From positions 1 to 31,539 of IMG/VR virus record IMGVR_UViG_3300021964_000297: a stretch of DNA of 31,539 nucleotides, one strand, 5' to 3'. The stretch comes from a virus. The notes under the pieces were generated by a model. That model made no database searches and was not told the DNA's origin. It was given only the letters and a program-made list of their open reading frames with translations. Below, in pieces: positions 7,998-13,577 of this stretch. The first letter of the stretch is position 1, and every line of letters starts with the position of its first letter. The position numbers and the translations under genes are program-made.

Positions 7998-9596
7998 TTA
8001 AACTCTCCAATATGCAACACGCTTCTGTCTGCGTGGATTAATATCATCTTCCCAATCAGGGTCTTCAGGATGTTCCAAGCGCCAACTGTCCTTGACATAA
8101 TGTATTGCCATAGTCATTGCGTCCACCTGATCGTCATGTCTGCCATAGGGAAACAGTATCATCTCCTCATACAATTCTCTTGACCATTCCTTTCCTTTTG
8201 GCAACCATACTCTTCCTGCTTCCAATAACGGAGAAGCAGTAAATACTCTTGACACTTTGTCTTTGTCAGGCATGTACTCCAAGACAGGAAGACCACTACG
8301 TCTCATGTCTTGTATTAGCGATTGTCCACTTGCTTTCTTTTCTACCACACAAATATCAGGTCTATGCTTATGATACTCTTGTTGTGCAATACGTCTTAGA
8401 TCAGGATATTCAAATCTACCACGTACACTTCCCAATAATAATAAGTTACTTGCTACTCCTTCTATACCATCTTCACTATCCTCATGGAAATGAAACACTC
8501 CCCACGTTTGTATAACACTATAGTCTGCTGTTGTCTTGGTACTAAAGGCAGTGTCATAAGTCTGCATGATAAAGTCACAGCTTGGTGGTTCTTCATACTC
8601 CCACCAGTTGATCCAGTTCTTCTTGATCAAACTACCCTCATCAGGTGTAGGGTTTTGCATGTACAGGCTTTCCCAATACTTTGATCCATTGGTTGCCTTA
8701 ATTTCCATCTCATCTATTCGTAGTGTCTCATTGTCCTTCCACTCAGGAAAGTAACTTGTACCTTCAGGAAGACCCAACAGCTTACTGGACTTTTCATCTA
8801 ACCATGCAGGTATACTTACTACGTCCCAACGCATCTTGGTATCAATATCAAACTCTTCCTGCTGCTTTAATAACCACCCACATAGGTCATCATAGTGATA
8901 CCTAGTATTAATAATAATAATAGAACCATTAGGCATAATACGTGTACGTAATCCTGAAGGCCACCATTCCTTGATGTATCTTCTACCTGCATCAGAGAAT
9001 GAATCTTCTTCAGACATAACATCATCCAAGATAGCAATGTGTGCACCTCTCCCTGCAATCTGTGATCTTACACCTGCAGCATAATAACTACCATTTAGAT
9101 TTGTCTTCCACTTACCTGCTGCTCGTACATCTGCACGTAGATTAACACCGGGAAACATATTTGTAAATTCTTCTGTATTCACTATGTCACGCACTGATCT
9201 ACCAAAGTCACTAGACAACTGATCAGAGTGACTGACAGTAAGTATCTCATGGTTAGGATTTTTACCTATGTACCATGCAGGAAACAACTTGGAACAAATT
9301 ACTGACTTGCTGCTACGCGGTGGAAGAAAGACCATAAGACGTTTGATCTTTCCTTCCACTACCTTTTGTAACTTATCTGACAGAACTTCAATGTGTCTTC
9401 CCATATGCCAGTCAGTAATTAACGTTGGTGCTATCTTACGTACATAAGTAAGAAAGTCATCCTTTGACTGTTGCTGCACCATAACATTCAGAGTATTTCT
9501 TATATTCAAAAGAATGTTATAGGTAATCTCCTGTTCACTGGATAAATCTTCCTTTTGGCCGGGTGAACTATCGTCCACTTGTAGATCAGTTGTCAT
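7998..9596 (-). CDS. terL: Terminase large subunit
   Basis: 532 residues. The N-terminal ATPase has a Walker A variant at 91-98 (LPPRSSKS) and Walker B with catalytic acid in AHIAILDDVM (Asp191-Asp192). A coupling motif may be INTRYHYDD. The C-terminal RNase H-like nuclease has MQTYDTAFS (Asp348), CVVEKKASG (Glu419) and GRHDDQVDAM (Asp488, Asp492), the full acidic set expected of an active packaging nuclease. The enzyme cuts concatemeric DNA and pumps it into the procapsid through the portal. The ATG overlaps the stop of the preceding 58-residue Cys-rich gene (TAATG), so the two are translationally coupled. No small terminase subunit is recognisable in the window. Confidence 0.95.
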   Translation of the reverse strand: MTTDLQVDDSSPGQKEDLSSEQEITYNILLNIRNTLNVMVQQQSKDDFLTYVRKIAPTLITDWHMGRHIEVLSDKLQKVVEGKIKRLMVFLPPRSSKSVICSKLFPAWYIGKNPNHEILTVSHSDQLSSDFGRSVRDIVNTEEFTNMFPGVNLRADVRAAGKWKTNLNGSYYAAGVRSQIAGRGAHIAILDDVMSEEDSFSDAGRRYIKEWWPSGLRTRIMPNGSIIIINTRYHYDDLCGWLLKQQEEFDIDTKMRWDVVSIPAWLDEKSSKLLGLPEGTSYFPEWKDNETLRIDEMEIKATNGSKYWESLYMQNPTPDEGSLIKKNWINWWEYEEPPSCDFIMQTYDTAFSTKTTADYSVIQTWGVFHFHEDSEDGIEGVASNLLLLGSVRGRFEYPDLRRIAQQEYHKHRPDICVVEKKASGQSLIQDMRRSGLPVLEYMPDKDKVSRVFTASPLLEAGRVWLPKGKEWSRELYEEMILFPYGRHDDQVDAMTMAIHYVKDSWRLEHPEDPDWEDDINPRRQKRVAYWRV

Positions 9597-9772
9597 TATT
9601 CTTTTTCTATTGTTCCTGCTACGCGCGGCACGCGCCCAGTAGAAATGTTTTTACGCGCGGCACGCGCCCGGCAACACTTACACAAACCTTCCTCTCCGTC
9701 TGTGTGGGGTGAACAACTACAGTCTTTGCAGTTACACTGGTATTTATATTTACAATTAGGATTTTCACACAT
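9596..9772 (-). CDS. 58-residue Cys-rich zinc-ribbon-like protein coupled to terminase
   Basis: From the ATG at 9772 the frame encodes 58 residues with nine cysteines in the first 34: MCENPNCKYKYQCNC, then KDCSCS, then LCKCCRARAARK. C-x4-C and C-x-C spacings with a following basic stretch suggest a small metal-binding, possibly nucleic-acid-binding protein. Its TAA shares one base with the terminase ATG (TAATG), and AAGGAAAGG lies 11 bases before its own start, both strong signs that it is real. Other plausible roles are a terminase partner or a regulator. The C-terminal half is encoded by a duplicated 17-bp GC-rich sequence read in two different frames, giving RARAARK and GRVPRVA. It is the first gene of the packaging operon. 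Confidence 0.65.
   Translation of the reverse strand: MCENPNCKYKYQCNCKDCSCSPHTDGEEGLCKCCRARAARKNISTGRVPRVAGTIEKE
9619..9668. repeat. 17-bp GC-rich direct repeat in the Cys-rich gene
   Basis: ACGCGCGGCACGCGCCC occurs at about 9620-9636 and again at about 9652-9668, separated by a short AT-rich spacer. It stands out against the AT-rich surroundings. The two copies lie within the C-terminal half of the small Cys-rich gene but in different reading frames, so the repeat is a DNA duplication and not a protein repeat. Confidence 0.7.
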
Positions 9773-9814
9773 AAGCTACAGCACCTTTCCTTATATCTAT
9801 ATAGAATTAAGTAT

Positions 9815-9906
9815 GATGGTGACAATCATCACCCCAAGTGTATTGTACCACCCCACCCTGTAGGAAGACAAGAAGAAAAGAGTTAAGGATGGAGACAATC
9901 ATCACC
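9815..9906. repeat. Pair of imperfect direct repeats upstream of the packaging operon
   Basis: GATGGTGACAATCATCACC at 9815-9833 and GATGGAGACAATCATCACC at 9888-9906 differ at one base and similarity extends a little further right (CCAAGTGT versus TACAGTGT). Each contains an inverted core (GGTGA/TCACC in the first). They lie 43-134 bp before the start of the Cys-rich gene, where operators or activator sites for the minus-strand operon would be expected. Confidence 0.6.
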
Positions 9907-9954
9907 TACAGTGTGATATTTTTGCAACACTTATAATTTATTTTACTATTACTC

Positions 9955-9983
9955 TTGTCCTTTGCTGTTGTATCTGGTATACT
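9955..9983 (+). promoter_or_regulatory. Candidate sigma70-type promoter reading right
   Basis: TTGTCC, a 17-bp spacer, then TATACT preceded by TGG (extended -10, TGGTATACT). Transcription would begin near 9990 and meet the terminator at 10188-10225 without crossing an open frame longer than about 14 codons, so it would produce a short noncoding RNA of about 230 bases unless terminated inefficiently. Confidence 0.45.
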
Positions 9984-10147
9984 ACTCTCTATATAGATTA
10001 TGTTATAGATTAAAATATAGAAAAAGTATATAGATTACAATAAAGATTTACAATATCAACTAGGTTAAGACTTTATGATATTGATCTTATTATATCTATA
10101 TAGATATATAGCCGCGTAGCGCACTTCCTAAGTGTTCTGGCAAGGTT

Positions 10148-10257
10148 GTTTAACTAGACCCTAGTATTTTTTTATTATTATAGCCACCCCTCTTTTGTAA
10201 AATAAAACAAAGGGGGGTTTTTTTTATTTTATAGTTTAAACTACCCCTAGTATTTTT
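10148..10257. repeat. 24-bp imperfect direct repeats bracketing a terminator
   Basis: A sequence beginning GTTTAACTAGACCC and ending TAGTATTTTT at 10148-10171 recurs at 10234-10257 as GTTTAAACTACCCC...TAGTATTTTT. The copies are 86 bp apart and lie on either side of the terminator hairpin. The second copy includes the palindrome TAGTTTAAACTA (10232-10243, counting the preceding TA). It may be a duplicated regulator site or a leftover of duplication. Confidence 0.5.
10188..10225 (+). terminator. Rho-independent terminator with no gene before it
   Basis: An 11-bp stem (10188-10198 with 10207-10217, two G-T pairs, CCC/GGG at the base) closes an 8-nt AT loop and is followed by eight T residues. 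The T tract is only on the right side, so it works on plus-strand transcripts. There is no plus-strand gene for more than 10 kb to its left in this window, so it either ends a small RNA or stops leftward-arm antisense transcription from reaching the early genes. Confidence 0.7.
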
Positions 10258-10285
10258 GGTAAATATATGACAGTGGCATTATCAT

Positions 10286-10296
10286 CGCGCGCGCGC
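10286..10296. other. (CG)n alternating tract
   Basis: CGCGCGCGCGC sits between TCAT and ATGGG in otherwise AT-rich DNA. Alternating CG of this length can adopt Z-DNA under negative supercoiling and is normally avoided in phage genomes because of restriction sites. It is 29 bp before the first iteron. Confidence 0.6.
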
Positions 10297-10324
10297 ATGG
10301 GTATATTTTTTTCCGTGGGGGTAT

Positions 10325-10398
10325 AGGTCAGCCATCCTGACGCATTCCAGATAGGTCAGTACTATTGACCTTTCCAAATAGGTCAGCACTATTGACCT
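10325..10398. repeat. Three 27-28 bp iterons with inverted arms (AGGTCA-N7-TGACCT)
   Basis: AGGTCAG begins at 10325, 10353 and 10380 (spacing 28 and 27 bp). The second and third copies read AGGTCAG(T/C)ACTATTGACCT followed by TTCC; each is a 6-bp inverted repeat around 7 bp. The first copy keeps the left arm and TGAC but not the full right arm. Equal spacing near 2.6 helical turns and inverted arms suit binding of a dimeric initiator or regulator in a row. Confidence 0.75.
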
Positions 10399-10425
10399 TT
10401 CCTCCCCGGAGAAATAGATGCAGAA

Positions 10426-10521
10426 TTGCATGTACTTTTGCATACATATATACCCCCATTATTGCATATATATTTGCATATACTATTGAATGTATCTTTG
10501 TATGTATCTTTGCATGTATTT
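10426..10521. repeat. 12-bp tandem repeat array (TTGCATRTAYYT), strict register
   Basis: TTG(C/A/T)AT(G/A)(T/C)A starts at 10426, 10438, 10462, 10474, 10486, 10498 and 10510. Every interval is 12 bp, with one degenerate slot at 10450 (ATACCCCCATTA). So eight slots hold seven clear copies. The repeats follow the 27-28 bp iterons by 28 bp. Short AT-rich iterons of 12 bp next to larger iterons are found in origins (DnaA-like or initiator-assisted melting). The open frame through this array is only a reflection of the 12-bp period, giving a four-residue repeat. Confidence 0.75.
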
Positions 10522-10544
10522 ATATCTACACCTTTCAAGCTGTT

Positions 10545-10566
10545 AATTGGCGGTTTTTAGCCAATT
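10545..10566. other. AATTGGC/GCCAATT hairpin
   Basis: A perfect 7-bp inverted repeat with the loop GGTTTTTA lies between the 12-bp array and the terminator at 10637. As RNA it would be the most stable element of any transcript ending at that terminator. Confidence 0.5.
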
Positions 10567-10636
10567 TGTCGCATCAGCACATGATGAGCTTGGCACAATA
10601 TTTGCAAGACAATGTCTAGGCCAATACGCAATAATT

Positions 10637-10663
10637 ATTAGACAAACAGTCTAATCTTTTTTT
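10637..10663 (+). terminator. Rho-independent terminator ending a putative small RNA
   Basis: ATTAGAC and GTCTAAT form a perfect 7-bp stem around AAACA, followed by C and seven T. No supported gene precedes it. A transcript from the iteron region would end here, 114 bp before the first early gene, so it may mark a small RNA or a premature-termination site for early transcription. Confidence 0.7.
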
Positions 10664-10776
10664 ATTTATTTTTGCATTTATCCCTTCAAAAGCCCTTGAA
10701 AAACCCCATATACCTATTGCGGGCGCACCTCGTCTGCACCGGGCAATCCGCCCTAACCTTTTAGGAGTTTGATAAT

Positions 10777-11343
10777 ATGTCTTCCGATTACAATGTAACT
10801 GAAAGTGCCTCTCGTGTTTCAACCCAAGCCGAAATTGCGGGCGATGATGGCTTAATTGTCGCCAATGCGAAGGCCAATCTTGGCGATATTCTATTTGATG
10901 AAGCGGCGGAAGCTTTCGCGGTAGACGGTGCTTATACCGCCGCTCAATTGCTTGTCGCAGTTGCTCGCAACCTTGATTGCACTTTTTCCGCAGCGTGCGG
11001 CGATGGCATGAAGCTTTCAACGTCCGGGAAAAAGCCGAAAGATATGACGGAGGCGCATAAGGCGCGCGTCGACGCTTTCCGTCCCTTTGCTTCGTACATA
11101 AACCAAGCCGTCGAGCTTGAAATCATCCTGACAGATTATGATAACATGACGGCGCTTCGCAAGGCCATCAAAGACGCGCAACCCGACGATGAGATGGACG
11201 GACTGCGCACGACAATCAAGGAAGCACAAAAAGTAATCGCGGAAAACTGGCGCGCTTGTTCTACAGAACGCCGCGAACTAATCCGCGAAGCAATCCGCGA
11301 AGCGGCGAAACTTGCAATTGTTTCAATCGACGATATCATCTAG
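10777..11343 (+). CDS. Unknown acidic helical protein, first gene of the early arm
   Basis: 188 residues, not recognised. It is mostly helical and Ala/Asp/Glu-rich, with AEAFAVDGAYTAAQLLVAVA in the first half, then STSGKKPKDMTEAHKARVDA and an Arg/Glu-rich helix REAIREAAKLAIVSI at the C-terminus. No membrane segment or metal motif is seen. Codon use is visibly more GC-rich (many GCG, CGC, GAA) than in most of the window, hinting at a different origin. TAGGAG stands 9 bases before the ATG. The palindrome TTACAATGTAA overlaps codons 4-8. It is followed by a strong terminator, so it forms its own transcription unit. First-expressed genes in such a place are often host-takeover proteins; that is inference. 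Confidence 0.6.
   Translation: MSSDYNVTESASRVSTQAEIAGDDGLIVANAKANLGDILFDEAAEAFAVDGAYTAAQLLVAVARNLDCTFSAACGDGMKLSTSGKKPKDMTEAHKARVDAFRPFASYINQAVELEIILTDYDNMTALRKAIKDAQPDDEMDGLRTTIKEAQKVIAENWRACSTERRELIREAIREAAKLAIVSIDDII
10788..10798. promoter_or_regulatory. TTACAATGTAA palindrome, copy 1
   Basis: Perfect 11-bp inverted repeat (TTACA-A-TGTAA) 11 bases inside the first early gene, followed by CTGAAAG. It matches three intergenic copies at 11439, 11845 and 13578. A site here could give autoregulation of the gene. Confidence 0.5.
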
Positions 11344-11354
11344 CACCTAGCACA

Positions 11355-11411
11355 GGCCAAGCGGATACGGTGCGGCACTCGTTGCCGCGCCTATTCGCAT
11401 GCCTTTTTTTT
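11355..11411 (+). terminator. Long terminator hairpin after the first early gene
   Basis: From inside out: GGTGCGGCA pairs with TGCCGCGCC (one G-T) around a CTCGT loop, a single bulged C, then GCGGATA with TATTCGC, then GGC with GCC across a small internal loop, and eight T. The total is about 19 bp, unusually long. It starts 12 bases after the stop codon. A second short inverted repeat (GGCTAA/TTAGCC) follows at 11412-11427. Confidence 0.8.
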
Positions 11412-11438
11412 GGCTAATTTGTTAGCCATTTTGTCCAG

Positions 11439-11449
11439 TTACAATGTAA
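11439..11449. promoter_or_regulatory. TTACAATGTAA palindrome, copy 2
   Basis: Extends to a 13-bp palindrome (GTTACAATGTAAC) and is followed by CAAAAGGGACG, the ribosome binding site of the next gene, starting at 11467. Confidence 0.6.
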
Positions 11450-11466
11450 CCAAAAGGGACGTAAGA

Positions 11467-11844
11467 ATGCAATTCACACCAGACAAGCGGGACGCTACGA
11501 CCATCAAGGTAATAGATGGACGTAAGCGCCTTATCGGGACAATACAGCACGCCGCTGGCCGTTGTATCGTGACGGACTGCCGGGACGTTAGGACCGGCCT
11601 TGTGCTACGCAATGAGATGCTTGCGCAGCAATACTTCAACCAGTTCAACTGGTCCAATATCATGGGACGCACGGATGGTGACACGGAATCACGTGTCATC
11701 ATTACCAAGCGCCAAGCCAATCGCTTTACTGGATCGAACGATACTGTATTTAATGGCAACCGCGAACCGTCCTTGGGACGTTGGGATAACGTCAATTACA
11801 AGACACGCTTTCATCCCAAGTGGGAAGACAAGCAAGACTTTTAG
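11467..11844 (+). CDS. Unknown early protein
   Basis: 125 residues from the ATG at 11467, preceded by AAGGG with 8-nt spacing. An upstream TTG at 11410 in the same frame is unlikely because it would translate the intergenic palindrome. The protein is basic, with KRDATTIKVIDGRKRLIGTI, CRDVRTGLVLRNEMLAQQYF and a C-terminal segment rich in aromatic and basic residues (GRWDNVNYKTRFHPKWEDK). No family is recognised. It follows the terminator of the first early gene and is likely transcribed from its own start point or by readthrough. Confidence 0.55.
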   Translation: MQFTPDKRDATTIKVIDGRKRLIGTIQHAAGRCIVTDCRDVRTGLVLRNEMLAQQYFNQFNWSNIMGRTDGDTESRVIITKRQANRFTGSNDTVFNGNREPSLGRWDNVNYKTRFHPKWEDKQDF

Positions 11845-11855
11845 TTACAATGTAA
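11845..11855. promoter_or_regulatory. TTACAATGTAA palindrome, copy 3
   Basis: Begins directly after the stop codon of the preceding gene and is 32 bases before the next ATG; followed by GTGTACGAG and then the ribosome binding site GAAAGGGAAAA. Confidence 0.6.
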
Positions 11856-11886
11856 GTGTACGAGTTATAATGAAAGGGAAAATATC

Positions 11887-12318
11887 ATGTTCTACTCAAT
11901 CGAAATAAGCGGAGTTAACACTTCGTTCGTCAACGACATTGTTTGCGGAGAGTTTGCTTCGCTTGCGAACCTGCGTAGTGATGCTTGGTACAAGCCAAGC
12001 GTGATGCGTGACCACGTGGAAGCGTGGAATAAGGACAATCCTAACTATAAAATTCAATGTCAAAGCATTTTGGAACCATACGGTGACGATATGGCAGACA
12101 TGCAAATTATAACACCGTCAGGTCGAAAGATAACTTTTATACTAGCAGACGATGGTCCGCAATATTCTGGCGGTGCAGTCGGGACGTTAACGATTGACTT
12201 TGGAGAGAGAGGATCGGGACACTTGGCCTTGAACATACTTCAGAATTTGGAGTACTATGATTGTCTTGATCAGATTGAGTCAATCAAAACCAGCTTACCG
12301 TTTACCCAAGAGGACTAA
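11887..12318 (+). CDS. Unknown early protein
   Basis: 143 residues, soluble, mixed alpha/beta, acidic C-terminus. It starts MFYSIEISGVNTSFVNDIV, has SVMRDHVEAWNKDNPNYKIQ and a Gly-rich beta part (FILADDGPQYSGGAVGTLTI), and ends SIKTSLPFTQED. No motif is recognised. It has a clear GAAAGGGAAAA site. The next gene begins 5 bases after its stop, so the three genes 11887-12746 form one run. Confidence 0.6.
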   Translation: MFYSIEISGVNTSFVNDIVCGEFASLANLRSDAWYKPSVMRDHVEAWNKDNPNYKIQCQSILEPYGDDMADMQIITPSGRKITFILADDGPQYSGGAVGTLTIDFGERGSGHLALNILQNLEYYDCLDQIESIKTSLPFTQED

Positions 12319-12322
12319 TACC

Positions 12323-12481
12323 ATGATGAAAACGAATGCTTCGATACGACGTTTCCTGCATCATCAACGATTGACGCAACGTGACGCGCCACCTAAGTTG
12401 GTGGACCGTTATGAGTGTTACGTATGGTGCGTGGCACATAACGAGTTTCCCAAAACATTCAAACAATGGCTGGAGGATTGA
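12323..12481 (+). CDS. Small unknown protein
   Basis: 52 residues beginning MMKTNASIRRFLHHQ, basic in the N-terminal half and ending FPKTFKQWLED. The ATG follows AAGAGGA by 8 bases, inside the end of the preceding gene. The segment VDRYECYVWCVAHNEFPKTF has two Cys and four aromatic residues. No family is recognised. The very short spacing to both neighbours supports it as real. Confidence 0.55.
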   Translation: MMKTNASIRRFLHHQRLTQRDAPPKLVDRYECYVWCVAHNEFPKTFKQWLED

Positions 12482-12485
12482 TACG

Positions 12486-12746
12486 ATGAAGCACGTTCCA
12501 ACTTTATATATAGACGGTAAAGAAACACCGTTTGAGTACGGCGCGGCAGGTAGTATAGCAGCGGCGAGGAATGACCATGCAAATGGCTTTGAACGTGTCT
12601 TTATCATGGGACACGATGTACAGGGTAGATACTGTCGAGTTGGCAGTATCAGTTTGCCTGCTATACTATTTGAAAATGGCGGGACTTGCCGAATGAATGG
12701 CAAAGAGTATAAGTTGCGCCGATTCAGACAACCAAGAGAATGGTAG
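12486..12746 (+). CDS. Small unknown protein
   Basis: 86 residues from the ATG at 12486, preceded by TGGAGG with 9-nt spacing that overlaps the end of the previous gene. It has a beta-rich beginning (MKHVPTLYIDGKETPFEYGA), a helix (GSIAAARNDHANGFER), a second beta part (VFIMGHDVQGRYCRVGSISL) and a basic tail. No catalytic motif is seen. The gene ends just before the TACACTAGTGTA palindrome. Confidence 0.55.
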   Translation: MKHVPTLYIDGKETPFEYGAAGSIAAARNDHANGFERVFIMGHDVQGRYCRVGSISLPAILFENGGTCRMNGKEYKLRRFRQPREW

Positions 12747-12751
12747 TAGAC

Positions 12752-12763
12752 TACACTAGTGTA
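12752..12763. promoter_or_regulatory. TACACTAGTGTA palindrome, copy 1
   Basis: Perfect 12-bp palindrome between two genes, followed by ACAGAAAGG, the ribosome binding site of the Gp88-like gene. It takes the place that TTACAATGTAA holds before other genes of this cluster. Confidence 0.5.
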
Positions 12764-12779
12764 ACAGAAAGGTAATACG

Positions 12780-13571
12780 ATGCAGATAACTAAGTTGAAA
12801 CAAGCACACGCAATCATTGGGTCGCTTGGCAAGCCTAGCAAAATGCCCGGCATGTCGTATGGGCTGCCCGCCAGCGATGCATCATTTGTCCCGGCAATAT
12901 GCAAGCAACGTGGCTTGCCTGTACCGTTACAATACGGCTGCGCTGTAGGAAAAGTGCTGGCACGCATACCCGGCACGCCATGTTTCGGATGCTATGCAGA
13001 CGAGAGAGGAAACTACACGTATCCATCTGTACAAATTGCACAGACGGTACGCCTTGTTGGTTTGTATCATCCGCAATGGGTCGAGGCTATGGTGTTTGTT
13101 CTTGAGCGTACATTTGACAAGCAATTCAAAGAGGCATTGGAAGAACATCTCGACACGTTCTTCTGCAACGAACATCGTATGCCTAATAAGCGTGAGATGC
13201 AGGACTTGCATACAATGGCAATGCATGACGTTGCATATATGCGGTGGCATGACAGCGGTGACTTGTTGGACGTGTGGCATTTGCATATGTTGTATGACGT
13301 TGCGGAAGCTACGCCATACCTCAAACATTGGTTGCCTACGCAGGACAGTCAGATCGTGGCACGGTCTAATCGTCCCACGCCATCTAACATGGTGATACGT
13401 CATTCGTCTCAGTTCGTTGATGGCAAGTTCAAGAAACGCTGGCAACACGTGTCGGGTGTTACTACCAAGCATGACGAGACATGTCATGCAATCCGCAACT
13501 ATAACGAGTGTGGTGATTGTCGTAAGTGTTGGGACGAGACAGTGTATGCCGTCACCTATCCACTACACTAG
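12780..13571 (+). CDS. Gp88-like phage protein
   Basis: 263 residues. The pattern matches what I recall of the phage 'gene product 88' family: SLGKPSKMPGMSYGLPAS near the N-terminus, VGKVLARIPGTPCFGCYADE (Cys68, Cys71) and a Tyr-rich turn, the strongly conserved MRWHDSGDLLDVWHLHM, then YLKHWLPTQDSQIV, and a C-terminal Cys cluster ECGDCRKCWDETVYAVTYPL. The Cys-x2-Cys followed by Tyr-Ala resembles cluster-binding or zinc-binding loops and some radical-SAM-like phage proteins, but no function is established to my knowledge. The gene has its own palindrome and ribosome binding site and is the largest of the early cluster. Confidence 0.6.
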   Translation: MQITKLKQAHAIIGSLGKPSKMPGMSYGLPASDASFVPAICKQRGLPVPLQYGCAVGKVLARIPGTPCFGCYADERGNYTYPSVQIAQTVRLVGLYHPQWVEAMVFVLERTFDKQFKEALEEHLDTFFCNEHRMPNKREMQDLHTMAMHDVAYMRWHDSGDLLDVWHLHMLYDVAEATPYLKHWLPTQDSQIVARSNRPTPSNMVIRHSSQFVDGKFKKRWQHVSGVTTKHDETCHAIRNYNECGDCRKCWDETVYAVTYPLH

Positions 13572-13577
13572 TTTCAA

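Larger units (their letters stand above)
9773..10776. other. Gene-free divergence region between packaging and early arms (candidate origin/regulatory hub)
   Basis: About 1 kb without a supportable gene. Both arms read away from it. It holds, left to right: a pair of ~19-bp repeats (9815, 9888), a candidate plus-strand promoter (9955-9983), AT-rich DNA with repeated TATATAGATTA and CTATATAG, a 24-bp repeat pair (10148, 10234) bracketing a terminator, a TAGTTTAAACTA palindrome, a (CG)n run, three 27-28 bp iterons, a 12-bp repeat array, a hairpin (10545-10566) and a second terminator. Iterons next to AT-rich DNA at a divergence point are typical of replication origins; transcription control of both arms must also start here. 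The assignment as origin is inference. Confidence 0.5.

Noticed and set aside
7949-8098. N-terminal extension of the small basic protein
   Set aside because: It would overlap the terminase C-terminus and has no ribosome binding site, while the internal ATG at 7948 has one.
9619-9825. 68-residue minus-strand frame starting MSPSYLILYRYK
   Set aside because: Lies over the Cys-rich gene in another frame and has no ribosome binding site or coupling to the terminase.
10365-10619. 84-residue plus-strand open frame with CIFACIF-like repeats
   Set aside because: Starts at TTG without a ribosome binding site and the repetitive protein is only the 12-bp array translated (12 bp = four residues).
12302-12976. 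224-residue minus-strand open frame
   Set aside because: Shadow of three plus-strand genes with good ribosome binding sites; composition is not protein-like (many Cys, Pro and His).
12927-13487. 186-residue minus-strand open frame
   Set aside because: Shadow of the Gp88-like gene, whose motifs are recognisable on the plus strand.
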